From: Eriocheir sinensis
Taxonomy: Eukaryota > Arthropoda > Malacostraca > Decapoda > Varunidae
Reading direction: 5' to 3'
Length of the DNA stretch: 64,000 bases
Assembly: GCF_024679095.1 (NCBI RefSeq)
Contig: NW_026111250.1
Coordinates: 532,737-596,736, forward strand
Below are positions 52,353 through 64,000 of the stretch, piece after piece. The position numbers were made by a program, and so were the translations under genes. The notes below the pieces were generated by a model. That model ran no database searches. It saw only the letters and a list, made by a program, of their open reading frames with translations, and was not told the DNA's origin. Numbering within the stretch: position 1 is the first letter of the stretch; the number at the start of each line of letters is the position of its first letter.

Positions 52353-55300
52353 TATTTAATGTATATTTTGTATATATATATTTATCGAAATTTACGTTAT
52401 TTTATATGTATTGTTTATATATTTCAATACAAATTTACATTATTTATGTGAGTTTTGTATATATATTTCAATACAAATTTGCATAACTTTATGTGTATTT
52501 TGCATATCTATTTTCAAACAAATTTAAAATATTTTGTATATATGTATATATTTTTATACAAATTTTAGTTATTTATTTGTTTTTTATATATATTTTCTAA
52601 ATATACATTCTTTTATTGGAATTTTGTGTATTTTTATACAATTTACATTATTTTATATTATGTATTTTGTATATAAATTTTCTACGTATTTAAATTTTAT
52701 GTGTATTATATATATACATTTTCATAAAATTTACGTTATTTTTATTGTGTGTTCGTATATATTTTGAAACATTTTATACAAATTCATGTTATTTATGTGT
52801 ATTTGTATATATTTTCATACAAATTTATATTATTTTATGTGTATTCTTACATATATTTATTACAAATTTACCTTATTTTATGTTTATTTTTATATTTATT
52901 TCATTCAAATTTAAATTATTTAATGTGTATATTTGTATTTGTATTTAAAGTTATTTTATGAGTATTTTTTATATATATTTTCATCAAAATACATTATTTT
53001 ATTATTATTCTTAATTTAACTCGTGCAATTTAGATTATTTCATAGGTATTTTGTATATATTTTTATACTCATTTACATTATCTAATGTGTTTTTTGTATC
53101 TATTTTATATGCAAACTAATTTTATGTGCATTTTGTATATATTTTATAGAAACTTAAAACGTTATTTTACGTGTATTTTGTATATGTGTTTTCACACAAA
53201 TTTACATTATTTAATTAGTTTTTTTTATTTATTTTGATACGAATTACTTGATTATTGGTATATTTTGTAAATATTTTTATACGTATTTACATTACTTAAT
53301 GTATTTTGTTTATATATTTTTTTACAAATTTACGTTATTATATATGTATTTGTTAAATATATTTTGAAACGAATTTACTTTATTTTATGTATTTTGTATA
53401 TATATTTCAATCAAATTTAGCTTATTTTGTGTGTATTTTGTATATCTATTTTATACAAATTTAATTACTTCTGTGTATTTTGTATATATTTTTATACAAA
53501 TTTACGTTATTTTATGTGCATTTTGTATATTTATATTTATACAAATACACATTATTTTATGTATTTTGTATATATAATTTTTATAAAATGCGTTAATTTA
53601 TAGGTATTTTGCATCTTAGTTTTCATACAAATGTACATTATTTATTAATATTCTGTGTATATTTTTGATGCGATTTTATATTATACTATTTGTTTAGTAT
53701 ATATGTTTTTTATACATATTTTCATTTATTTAATTTGTATTTTTTATATATATTTTATACAAATTAACGTCATTTAAGTGTATTTGTTTATATAATTTCA
53801 TTCAAATTTACATTATTTTTATCAGAATTTTGGTTTATTTATTTTGATACAAATTTCATTATTTTATGTATTTAGTATATATATTTTCATATACTTATTT
53901 ACATAATTTTATATGTATTTTGAATCATATATTTTCTGAAATTTACTCTATTTTATGTGTATTGCATTATATATATTTTGTGTCTACAAATTTACATTAT
54001 TTATGTGTATTTCATATCTATTTCAATACAAAATTTTTTCTTTGTTGCTTCATGTGCCTTTTACCTATATTTATTATTTGATGCAAATTTAATTTATTTT
54101 ATGTGTATTTTTGCATATATTTTTAAACAAATATGTATTATATAGGTATTTTGCATCTTTATTTTTCATACAAATTTACATTATTTATTGATTGTCTGTT
54201 TATTTATTTTGGATACCGACTTTACGTTATTCTGTGTATTTTGTATATATATATTTTTAGACATATTTACATTATTTTAATGTGTATATTTTATGTTACA
54301 TATATTTTATGGAAATTTACGTTATCTTATGTGGTATTTGTTTATATATTTTTTCATACAAAATTTGCACATTATTTTTATGTGTATTATTTATATTTTA
54401 GTAATAAAAATTACCCTAAAATTTCATTTGTATTTTGCATATCTATTTTCAAATTAAATTTAATTATTTTTGTGTATTTTGTATGCTACTTATACAAATT
54501 TTTTATTTTTTTTGCTTTTTGTATATATTTTCCTGTACACATATACACATTCTTTTTGGAAATTTTGTTTATTTATTTGACACGAATTTAGTTTAATTTA
54601 TTGTGTGTTTTGTATGGCTACATATTCTTTGCATGCATTTCATTATTTTGTATATTTTATATATATTTTCATAAAAAATTACGTAATTTTATTAGTGTAT
54701 TCAGCGTACCTTTTGATAAAAAATTTTCATTATTTTATGTGTTTTTGCATATCTATTTCAATAAAAATCTACCTTATTGTGTATGTGTATTTTGTATATT
54801 TATTTTAATACAAATTTAATTATTTTATGTATTTTGTATATATTTTGTAAGATATTTTGGTAATTGCATCTTTAATTATGTATAAATTTTCACATTGGCC
54901 ACACATTACATATCTTTTATACGTATTTCACATTATTTAATGTGTGTATTTTGTTTATATATTTTGATATAAATTTACGCGTTATTATATGTGTATTTGA
55001 AATATATATTTGATGATACAAATTTACGTTATTTTATGTATTTTCTGTATTTATTTCAATTCAAATTTAGCTTATTTTTATGTGTCTTTTATTTATATCT
55101 ATTTTCATATAAATTTAATTATTTTTTTTGTTTATTTTGTATATAGTTTTATACAATTTTACGTTATTTTATGTGTATTTTGTATATTTATATTTATACA
55201 AGTAAACATTCTAACTTTTATTAACATTTAGTTTATTATTTTGATACGAATTTACATTATTTTATGTGTATTTGTATATATTTTCTTATTCGTATTTACT

Positions 55301-56783
55301 TCATTTTTATGTAAAATTTTGTATATATATTTTATAGGAATCTACGTTTATTACGTATAGAGTAATCATGTATATTTTGAAACAAATTTACATTTGTTTT
55401 TATATGTATTTTGCATATCTATTTCAATACAAATTTAACCTTATTTTATGTGCATTTTGGTATATTTATTGTAATATAAAATTTAAATATTTTATGTGCA
55501 TTTTGGTGTATATATTTCGCAAAAAATGCAATTTAACATAGGTATTTTGCATGTTTATTTGCTACGTCACTTACAAGTTATTTATTTTATTAATAATTCT
55601 GTGTATTTATTTTGATACTAATACACATTTATTCTATAATGTATTTGTTTATATTTTTTATACATATTATTACGATTTAATGTGTATTTTTCTATATATA
55701 TTTTATATTAAATTTTCGTTATTTTAAGTGTATTTGTTTGATATATTTTTTTTATTCAAATTTACATTATTTGGATGTGTGTATTTTGTATATGTATTTC
55801 AATAGAAATTTACCTAATTTTCATGAGTATTTTAATATATATATTTTATACCTTTTAAATTATTTTTTGTGTATTTTTGTATAGGTTTTATTCAAATTTA
55901 CAATATTTTATGTGTATTTTGTATATCTATTTTCATACAAATACATTATTCTTTTATTGATATTTTGTTTATTTGTTTTGATGCGAATTACATTATTTAA
56001 TGTGTATTGTGTATACTGATATTTTATACGTATTTTGTCATTTTTCATGTGTATTTTGTATATATATTTCTATAGAAATATGTCGTTATTTCATGTGTAT
56101 TCAGTATATATATTTTGAAACAAATATACATTGTTTTTATGTGGCATTTTGGCATTATTTTTCAATGTCAAATTTGATTTAATGTACGTGCATTTTTGTA
56201 TATTAATTTTAATACAAGAATTTAGCTATTCTCTTAATGTATTTTTTTTGTATATGTATTTTATTAAAATATGCTTTTATTTATCGGTATTTTGCATCTT
56301 TATTTTCATACAAAATTACATTATTTTTATTGACATTCTGTGTATTTTATTTTGATACGATTTTACATTATTCTATGTATATTTTTGTATATCTATTTTA
56401 TACCAATGTACGTTATTTATGTGAATTTGTTTTTCATTCATACAAATTTACATTATTTTAATGTAATTTTGTACATGTATTTAAATACAAATTTAACTAA
56501 TTATATGTGTATTTGTATATCTATTTTCATACAAATTGAAGAGTATTTATTGTATTTTTGTATATATTTTTATTTCAAATTTTCGTAATTTATGTGTATT
56601 TTTGTATATTTATTTTCCTACAAATATACGTTCTTCTTTCAGATACCTTTATTTACTTATTTTGATACGATTTTCATTTTTTTTTAGTTAACATTTGATA
56701 TATATATATTATTTTTACTTATTTACATAATTTTATATATGTTTTTGAATATATATTTTTTCATAGAAATCTACTCTCATATG
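52313..56783 (+). repeat. T-rich-sense satellite block with rising indel noise
   Basis: About 95 units. The first 0.6 kb is a counterpart of 40,156-40,800. From about 53,000 units show frequent one- to few-base insertions and deletions, and foreign-looking short strings such as TTGGCCACACATTACAT (about 54,895) and TTGCTACGTCACTTACAAG (about 55,559). The unit is still recognisable throughout. Confidence 0.82.
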
Positions 56784-56805
56784 TATGTATAGAAAATACA
56801 CATGA
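56763..56805. other. Recurring orientation junction J2, copy 3
   Basis: AGAAATCTACTCTCATATG, then TATGTATAGAAAATACACAT. Same sense as the copy at 48,158, with small insertions. Confidence 0.83.
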
Positions 56806-57826
56806 AATAATCTAAATTCGGTAATCGATAAATAAACAAAATTCCGAAATAATGTAATTACGAATGAAATATATATAGAAAATACGTATAAACAACATAA
56901 TAACGTACAAATAAATATATACACATAAAATGATTTGAATTTGAATGAAGATAGATATAAAAAACTTAAATAAAGACAGGTTATGAGAAATATATATACA
57001 AAATACACATAAAATAAATGTAGATTTGTTTCAAATATATATAATAGAATACACATAAAATAACGTAGAGTTTCTATGAAATATATATACAAAATATGCA
57101 TGAAATGTTGTAAATACGTATAAAAATATATATACTAAATATACATTAAATAATGTAAATTCGTGTCAAAAATGAATAATTAAAATATCAATAAAAAAGA
57201 ATATGTATTTGAATGAAATACATAACAAAATACACATAAAAATAACGTAAATTTGTATAAAACTATATATAAAAACATTAAAATTAAAGCTTAAATTTAA
57301 AGTATGATAAATATACAAAATACACATAAAATAATATAAATTTGAATGAAAATATATAAATAAATACACTAAATTAACATAAATTTGTATAAAATATGTA
57401 TAAATAATGTAAAATATGTATAAAAATATATATACAAAACACAAAGAGAATAAATGTAAAAATCGTGTTAAAATAAATGCACAGAATACAAAATAACCAT
57501 AAAAAATTAAATGAAATGCACATATAAAAAAATGTACAGCACACATAAATATAGTAAATGAAATAGTATGAAATATAAATAATATATAATAAAAAGATGT
57601 GTATTTGTATGAAATATAAATATACAAAAATGCACATAAAATAACATAAATTTATATAAAATTTATATACATAAAATAACGCATAATTTCTAGTATAAAT
57701 ATATGTAACAAAATAGTTATGAAATAAATTTGCATAAAAAACCATATATACAAAGCACACATTGAATAATAAATGTAAATAGTATAAAATATGTACATAC
57801 AAAAACCTATGAAATAATCTAAATTC
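56784..57826 (-). repeat. A-rich-sense satellite block, noisy
   Basis: About 22 units. It begins with the TATGTATAGAAAATACACATG junction, also at 48,158. The left part follows 48,158-48,560, with extra or missing bases in most units. Confidence 0.8.
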
Positions 57827-57862
57827 TGTGTGTAGTTTTTGTTTACTTATATTTCATATTGT
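57827..57862 (+). repeat. Probable very short T-rich-sense island
   Basis: About 36 bp (GTGTGTAGTTTTTG, then TTTACTTATATTTCATA) resemble one T-rich unit between A-rich flanks. It is under one unit long and lies in a noisy stretch, so it may be an artefact. Confidence 0.5.
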
Positions 57863-59090
57863 AAATATATAAACAAAAATACATAAATAATAATGTAAAA
57901 TCATATCAAAATAAATATACAGAATATCAATGAAATAATGTAAATTTGTATGAAAATAAAGATGCAAAATACCCATAAAAATAAAACATATTTTATAAAA
58001 ATACATATGCAAAATACACATAGATTAATCAGGTTTGTATTAAGATAATATGTAAAATCTTTTATCTAATATAGTAAATGGTATTGTTAAATATGCAAAA
58101 TACATAAAACAATGTAAATTTGTTTTCAAAATATATATACGAATACATATAAAATAACGCAGATTTCTATAAATATATATACAAAAATACACTTGAGAAA
58201 ATAATGTAAATACGAATCAAAAATATATATACAATATACTACGATTAAATAATGTTAACTCGTGTCCAAAATAAATAAACAAAATATCATGAAAAGAATG
58301 TGTATTTGTATGAAAATAGATATTCAAAATTCACATAAAATAACCTGAAATTTGTATAAAACTATATGCAGAGACACAATACTAAAATAATTTTAAACTT
58401 GTATGAAAATAAATACGCAAAAACATATAAAATTAGGCAAAATTTGTATTGAAATACATATACAAAAATACACATAAAATAATGTAAATTTGAATGAAAA
58501 CATATAAACATATAGACTTAAAAATAACATCGGTAATTGGTATTAAATATATATACAAAACTTACATTAAATAATGTATATAGTGTATAAAACAATATAT
58601 ACAAAACTTATAAATAAAATAATGTAAAATCGTATCAAAATACAGAAAAATATTAATAAAATAATGTAAATTTGTATGAAAATTAAGCATACCAAAATAC
58701 CCATAAAATAATGCATTTTTTTATAAAAATAATATACGAAAAAACTTAAAATATTAGATTTTATTATTAAAATAAATAGATATACAAAATACTCATAAAA
58801 TAAGCTAAATTTGAATTGAAATATATATACAAAATACATAAAATAATGTAAGTTGTATCAAAATACTTATACAAATACACATATAATAACGTAGAATTTG
58901 TATAAAAATATATAAATAAAATACTTACATTAATATTAATGCTTAAATACGTATAAAAAATAATGTACAAAATACACAAATAATCATAATTCGTAATCAA
59001 AATAAATAGAACCAAAATCACCAATAAAATAATGTAAATTTCTATGAGAAAATATATACAAAACAATAAATAGCGAAATATCAATAAAAT
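57863..59090 (-). repeat. A-rich-sense satellite block, noisy
   Basis: About 27 units, an error-laden counterpart of about 38,960-40,150. It runs into the same AT-rich palindromic orientation junction. Confidence 0.82.
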
Positions 59091-59132
59091 ATATATATAT
59101 ATTATATATTTTAAACATATTTTAAAATATTT
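59070..59132. other. AT-palindromic orientation junction J1, inverted copy in noisy tail
   Basis: GCGAAATATCAATAAAATAT, TA core, then TTTTAAACATATTTTAAAAT. Flanks are recognisable despite indels. Confidence 0.82.
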
Positions 59133-60765
59133 AATGTATATTTTTGTATATATATTTATCTAAATTTACGTTATTTTATATATGTATTATTTATATATTT
59201 TCATTAAATTTACATTATTTTATGTGAGTTTTGTGTATGTATTTCAATACAAATTGCCTAACTTTATGTGTATTTTTGCATATCTATTTTCAAACAAATT
59301 TAAATTATTTTGTGTATTTTGTATATATTTTATACAATTTTTAGTTATTTTATTTGTTTTTTGTATATATATTTTCTAGCTAAACATACCATTCTTTTAT
59401 TGGAATTTTTGTGCCTATTAATTTTTACGCAATTTACATTATTTTATATTGTATTTTGTATATATATTTTTCTTCGACATTTAAATTATTTTATGCTATT
59501 ATTTTATATATTTTTCATAAAATTGTGCACTGTATTCATATATATTTTGAAACAAATTTTATACAAATTCACATGTTATTTTATGTATTTTGTATATATA
59601 TTTTCATACAAATTTATATTATTTTATGTGTATTCATACATATATTTTATTACAAATTTATTCTTCTTTTATGTTTATTTTGTATATTTATTTCATTTAA
59701 TATAATCAAATTTAAATTTATTGTATATGCATTTTGTATATTAATTTTAGTGGCCAAATTTAATTTATTCTATATCCATATTTTTCTATTTGTATTTTTT
59801 ATAAAAATATGCTTTATTTTATGCGTATTTTGCATCTTCTATTTTCACTGGAAATTTACGTTATTTTTGTGATAACCTGCTCATTCATTTTGATACGATT
59901 TGACATTATTCTTCTTCTTTAATATTTTGTATATATTTTCATACAAATTTACGTTATATTATGTGTATTTGTTTTATATATTTTGACACTAAATTTTCAA
60001 TATTTTATGGGTATTTGTATATGCTGTATTTCAGAAATTTACCTAGTTTTATGTGTATTTTGAATATCAATTTTCATTCAAACTCAAATTATTTTTGTAT
60101 TTTTGTATATATTTCAATACAAATTTAGTTAGAGTTATGTGTATTTTGTAAATCTATTTTCATTTCAAATATATATTATTTTATTTTTTGTTGATTTATA
60201 TTTCAGTACAATTTACATTATTTTATATGTACTTTGTATATATATTTTTATACGCCTTTACATTATTTAATTAATTTATTTTGAGTATATAATTTTATAA
60301 AAATTCATGGTATTTTATGTGTATTTGTATATATATTTTTATATAAATTTACATTATTTTTATGTGTATTTTGTACATATTTTTTACAAATCTACCTTAT
60401 TTTATGTTTTTTTTTTTGTATGTTATTATTTTGTATATATATTTATCCAAATACACAGTCTTTTATTGGTATTTTCTTTATTTATTTTAATTCGAATTTA
60501 CATTATTTTATGTGTATTTTGTATACATTTTTTTATACGTATTTACTTAATTTTATGTGTATTTTGTATATATATTTGTATAGAAATCTACGTTTTTTAT
60601 TTGCATTCATGTATATATTTTTGAAACAAATATACATTCTTTTATATGTATTTTTGCATATCTCTTTCAATACAAATTTACCTTATTGTATGTGCATTTT
60701 GTATATTTATTTCAATGCAAATTTAAATATTTTATGTGTATTTTGGTATATATATTTTTATAAGA
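59091..60765 (+). repeat. T-rich-sense satellite block, noisy
   Basis: About 37 units, a counterpart of 40,156-41,690. It contains the CTGCTCATTCATTTTGATACG variant's core near 59,878. Odd bases such as TAGTGGCCAAATTT (about 59,748) interrupt otherwise matching units. Confidence 0.82.
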
Positions 60766-61660
60766 TTACGAGAATTTGAATAAAAATATATACAAAAAAA
60801 CAAAAAAAAATTCAATTTGTATGAAAATAGAGTCATAATACACACATATAATGAGTTAAATTTGTATTTAAGCTCTATGCAAAATACATATAAATAATGA
60901 ATTTGTATAAATGATAAACAAATTCACATAAAATTATGTCAAAATAAATAAACAAATATTTGCCAAAAGAATGTGTGTATTTGGCCAGTAATGAAATGAA
61001 TATACAAAATACAACATAAAATAACCTAAACTAACATAGAAAACTATATACAAAAATACAAAAATAATTTAAAGTTATGAAAATAAATATACAAAAAAAC
61101 ATATATAAAATTAGCAAATTTGTGTTGAAGCACATATACAAAATTACCACATAAAATAATGTGAAATTTGAATGAAAATATATAAACATATAGACTTAAA
61201 ATAACGGTAAAATTTGTAACATCAAATATATACAAAAAACACATTATATAATGTAAATATGTATAAAAAAAATATATACAAAAAGCATAAATAAAATAAT
61301 GTAAAGCATCGTATCAAATACAGAAAATATTAATAATAAAATAATGTAACTTGTGAATAGTAATTAAGATGCAAAAATACCCATAAAATAATGCATTTTT
61401 TAGAAAATATATATACGAAAAAACTTAAAATATTTGATTTGTATTAAAATAAATAGATATATAAAATACTCATCATAAAATAGCCTAAATTTGAATTGAA
61501 ATATATATACAAAAATGACATAAAATAATGTAAATTTGTATCAAAATACTTATACAAATACATATAATAACGTAGAGATTTGTATAAAATATATAAACAA
61601 ATACATAAATAATGCAAGAATACGTATATAAAACACACATAAATAACACAGTAAATATCA
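60766..61660 (-). repeat. A-rich-sense satellite block, noisy
   Basis: About 20 units, a second noisy counterpart of the 39.4-40.15 kb sequence. Insertions include GGCCAGTAATG near 60,984. Confidence 0.8.
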
Positions 61661-61712
61661 ATAAAAATACTATAATATAATATATTTTTATACATATTTA
61701 AAAATATTTAAT
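61640..61712. other. AT-palindromic orientation junction J1, last inverted copy
   Basis: AAATATCAATAAAAATACTA, then TAATATAATATATTTTTATA. About 2.57 kb after the previous copy, close to the 2.6-kb spacing between the copies at 25,025 and 27,655. Confidence 0.82.
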
Positions 61713-62945
61713 GTATATATATTTATCCTAAATTTACGTTATTTTTATATGTATTCATTTATATATTTTCATGCCAAATTTTCATTTATTTATGTGAGTT
61801 TTTTGTATCCATGTATTTCAATACAAATTGCCCTAACTTTATGTGTATTTTGCATATCTATTTTCGAAACAAATTTAAAATTATTTTTTGTGTATTTTTG
61901 TATATATTTTTATACAAATTTTAGTTATTTTATTTGTTTTTGTATATATTTTCCCTCACAATATACATTCTTTTATTGGAATTTTTGTGTAGTTTTAATT
62001 TTTTGCAATTTACATTATATTTTATGTAGTATTTTGTATATATGTTTTTCTAAATATTTAGAATTGAAATTTATGTGTATTTATATATATGTTTCATACA
62101 AAATTTACGTTGTTTTATTGTGTGTGTATTCATTATATATTTTTAAACAAATTTTATGCATACAATTTATATTTATTTTATGTGTATTATATATATATTT
62201 TCATACAAATTTATATTATTTTATGTGTATTCATACATATATTTTATTACAAATTTACCTTATTTCCATGTTTTATTTGTATATTTATTTCATTAATATA
62301 ATCAAATTTAAATTTATTATATGCATTTTGTATAATAATTTTAATACAAATTTAAGTATTCTATGTGTATTTTTTCTATTTGCTATTTTTAAAAATATGC
62401 TTTATTTTATGGGTATTTTTGCATCTTTATTTTTCATACAAATTTACGTTATTTTATTGATATTCTACTCATTCATTTTGATACGATTTGATATTATTCT
62501 ATGTGTATTTTGTATATATTTTTCATACAAAATTTACGTTATTTTATGTGTATTTGTTTATATATTTGACCACAAATACATTATTTATGGGCATTTTGTA
62601 TATATATTTCAAAAGAAATTTACTTAAGTTTTATGTGACCCAATTTTGAATATCTATTTTCATTTCAAACTCAAATTATTTTTATGTATTTTTGTATATA
62701 TTTCAATACAAATTTTAGTTAGGTTAAGTGTGTATTTTGAAATCTATTTTCATTCAAATATATGTGTGTGTATTAATTGTTATTTTGTTGATTTACACTG
62801 ATACAAATTTTACATTATTTTATGTACTTTGTATATATATTTTTTATACACCCATTTACATTATTTAATAATTTATTTTGCAACAGTATAATTTTATACA
62901 AATTCATAATTATTTTATATTGTATTTACGTACATATATTTTATT
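61661..62945 (+). repeat. T-rich-sense satellite block, noisy
   Basis: About 28 units, again matching the 40.16-41.4 kb order after the palindromic junction. An insertion TGTGACCCAATTTTG occurs near 62,633. The longest open frame of the window (292 codons, 61,749-62,627) lies here and is a repeat shadow, not a gene. Confidence 0.8.
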
Positions 62946-64000
62946 TAAAATATATTAAAATTCTCATTAAAATAATGTAAATATGAATTAAAAATATATA
63001 TACAAAACACAAATAGACCAATAATAAAAATCGTATTAAAATAAATACACAGAGATGTAAATAAAATAAATAGTATGATTTAATGAAAATAAAGATGCAA
63101 AATATAATAAAACTCTTGCATTTTTATAAATACACAAATACATGAAAGGAATGTCATACGTAGTAAAATATATATAAAATGCAGTAAAATAATGTAAAGA
63201 ATTCGCGTCAAAATATCTAAACAAATGTCAATAAAAGAATGTTGTATTTGTGTGAAATGCGTGTAAAACCACGCATAAGATAACATAAATTTGTATAAAC
63301 TATATATAAAAATACACAAAAATAATTTAGAATTTGTGAAGAAAATAAATATACAAATACACATAAATGGAAATGAAATTGTGTTAATCTATATATAAAA
63401 TGCCACATAAAATACTGTAAATTTGAATGAAAATACATAAACAAATACTTCAAATAACGTAAATTTGTATAAAAAATATATACAAAGCATACAAATGAAT
63501 AATATAAAAATCGTATCAAAATAAATACAGAATATTAATAAAATAATGTATTTAGCCTTGAAAATAAAGCAAAATACCCATAAATATATATATGCAAAAT
63601 ACACTTAAAAATTTGTATTAAATAATATACAAATACACATAAAATAACGCTAATTTCTATAAAATATATGTCCAAAAATGAACGTAAATAAATTAACTTT
63701 AGATAAAATAAATATACAAAACACACATTAAATAATGTAAATGCGTACATAAAATAACCTAAATTTGTATAAAACTATATACAAAAATACACAAAATAAT
63801 TTAAATTTGTATGAAAAATATACAAAATACACATAAAAATTAGGTTAATTTCTATTGAAATACATATACAAATACATAAAATAATGTAAATTTGAAAGAA
63901 AATATAAACAAATACACATATAATAACGTAAATTTTATGAAAATATATACAAAATACACATTAAATAATGTAAATATGTATAAAAAATATAAAAACACAA
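62946..64000 (-). repeat. A-rich-sense satellite block at the right edge
   Basis: About 23 units. The sense reverses at TTTTATTTAAAATATATTAAA. The variant order near 63,630-63,800 matches 6,180-6,330 and 49,180-49,330. The array continues off the right edge. Confidence 0.82.

Larger units (their letters stand above)
53000..64000. other. Indel-rich tail of the window
   Basis: Satellite units remain recognisable, but most contain extra or missing single bases relative to their paralogues at 38.9-41.7 and 48.1-48.6 kb. Short non-satellite strings appear that are absent earlier, such as TGGCCA (about 54,896, 59,751 and 60,983) and GTGACCCAATT (about 62,634). This fits low consensus quality near a contig end or low-coverage repeat. 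True sequence decay is the alternative. Confidence 0.7.

Noticed and set aside
54880..54910. TTGGCCACACATTACAT-like strings as remnants of inserted unique DNA or genes
   Set aside because: Each is under about 20 bp, sits inside an otherwise continuous unit, and occurs only in the indel-rich tail, so consensus error is the simpler explanation.
61749..62627. Longest open frame (292 codons), plus others of 100-224 codons across the window
   Set aside because: They are repeats of a 15-residue F/I/Y/L/C/N/T-rich string, coexist with open frames in other phases over the same bases, show no domain or codon signature, and appear wherever the 45-bp unit stays in register.

Overview
The whole window is non-coding satellite DNA. 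From base 1 to base 64,000 I see one family of diverged, very AT-rich tandem repeats with a period of about 45 bp and, by hand count of a few units, roughly 12-15% G+C. I recognise no protein gene, tRNA, rRNA, transposase, CRISPR array or unique sequence. Open frames of up to about 290 codons exist only because 45 bp is 15 codons and the units contain few stops. They appear in several overlapping frames and on both strands, and they encode nothing but F/I/Y/L/C/N/T-rich 15-residue repeats. Tens of kilobases of satellite with higher-order structure, inversions and (TA)n microsatellites point to eukaryotic nuclear heterochromatin (centromeric, pericentromeric or subtelomeric). The sequence does not let me name the organism.

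Layout. The repeat has a T-rich and an A-rich strand, so each stretch has a readable orientation (called + here when the T-rich unit, with blocks such as TTACATTATTTTATGTGTA, is on the given strand). Orientation flips about 40 times, giving blocks from about 35 bp to 5.6 kb. The longest uniform blocks are 41.7-47.3 kb (-), 30.8-35.5 kb (-), 52.3-56.8 kb (+), 20.0-23.8 kb (+) and 6.8-10.5 kb (+). Five long pure (TA)n tracts (91 to 193 bp) lie at about 3.9, 12.2, 15.5, 16.9 and 30.7 kb. Three of them sit at the same place in the higher-order unit, and unexpanded counterparts can be found elsewhere in the window.

Higher-order organisation. Distinct 45-bp variants follow one another in a conserved order. 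The marker variant starting CACATTCTTTTA often recurs after about 670-706 bp (about 15 units). Above this level there are kilobase-scale duplications. A direct duplication pairs 0.2-4.6 kb with 8.5-13.0 kb. Three direct copies of one segment begin near 18.7, 23.8 and 26.4 kb. A large inverted repeat pairs 18.45-22.65 kb with 37.46-41.70 kb; three hand-checked 60-base stretches match 60/60, 59/60 and 60/60. Outer inverted arms at 13.3-15.2 and 45.4-47.3 kb share nearly the same symmetry centre, so 13.3-47.3 kb is an interrupted palindrome-like structure centred near 30.1-30.3 kb. Several orientation-switch junctions recur two, three or seven times, so those inversions are older than the duplications that spread them.

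Quality. From about 53 kb to the end, and in patches such as 11.6-12.2 kb, 24.5-24.8 kb, 27.1-27.3 kb and 40.3-40.6 kb, the copies carry many single-base insertions or deletions relative to their paralogues. This could be real decay, but an unpolished long-read consensus explains it at least as well. I found no undescribed protein-coding system. What is notable here is structural.
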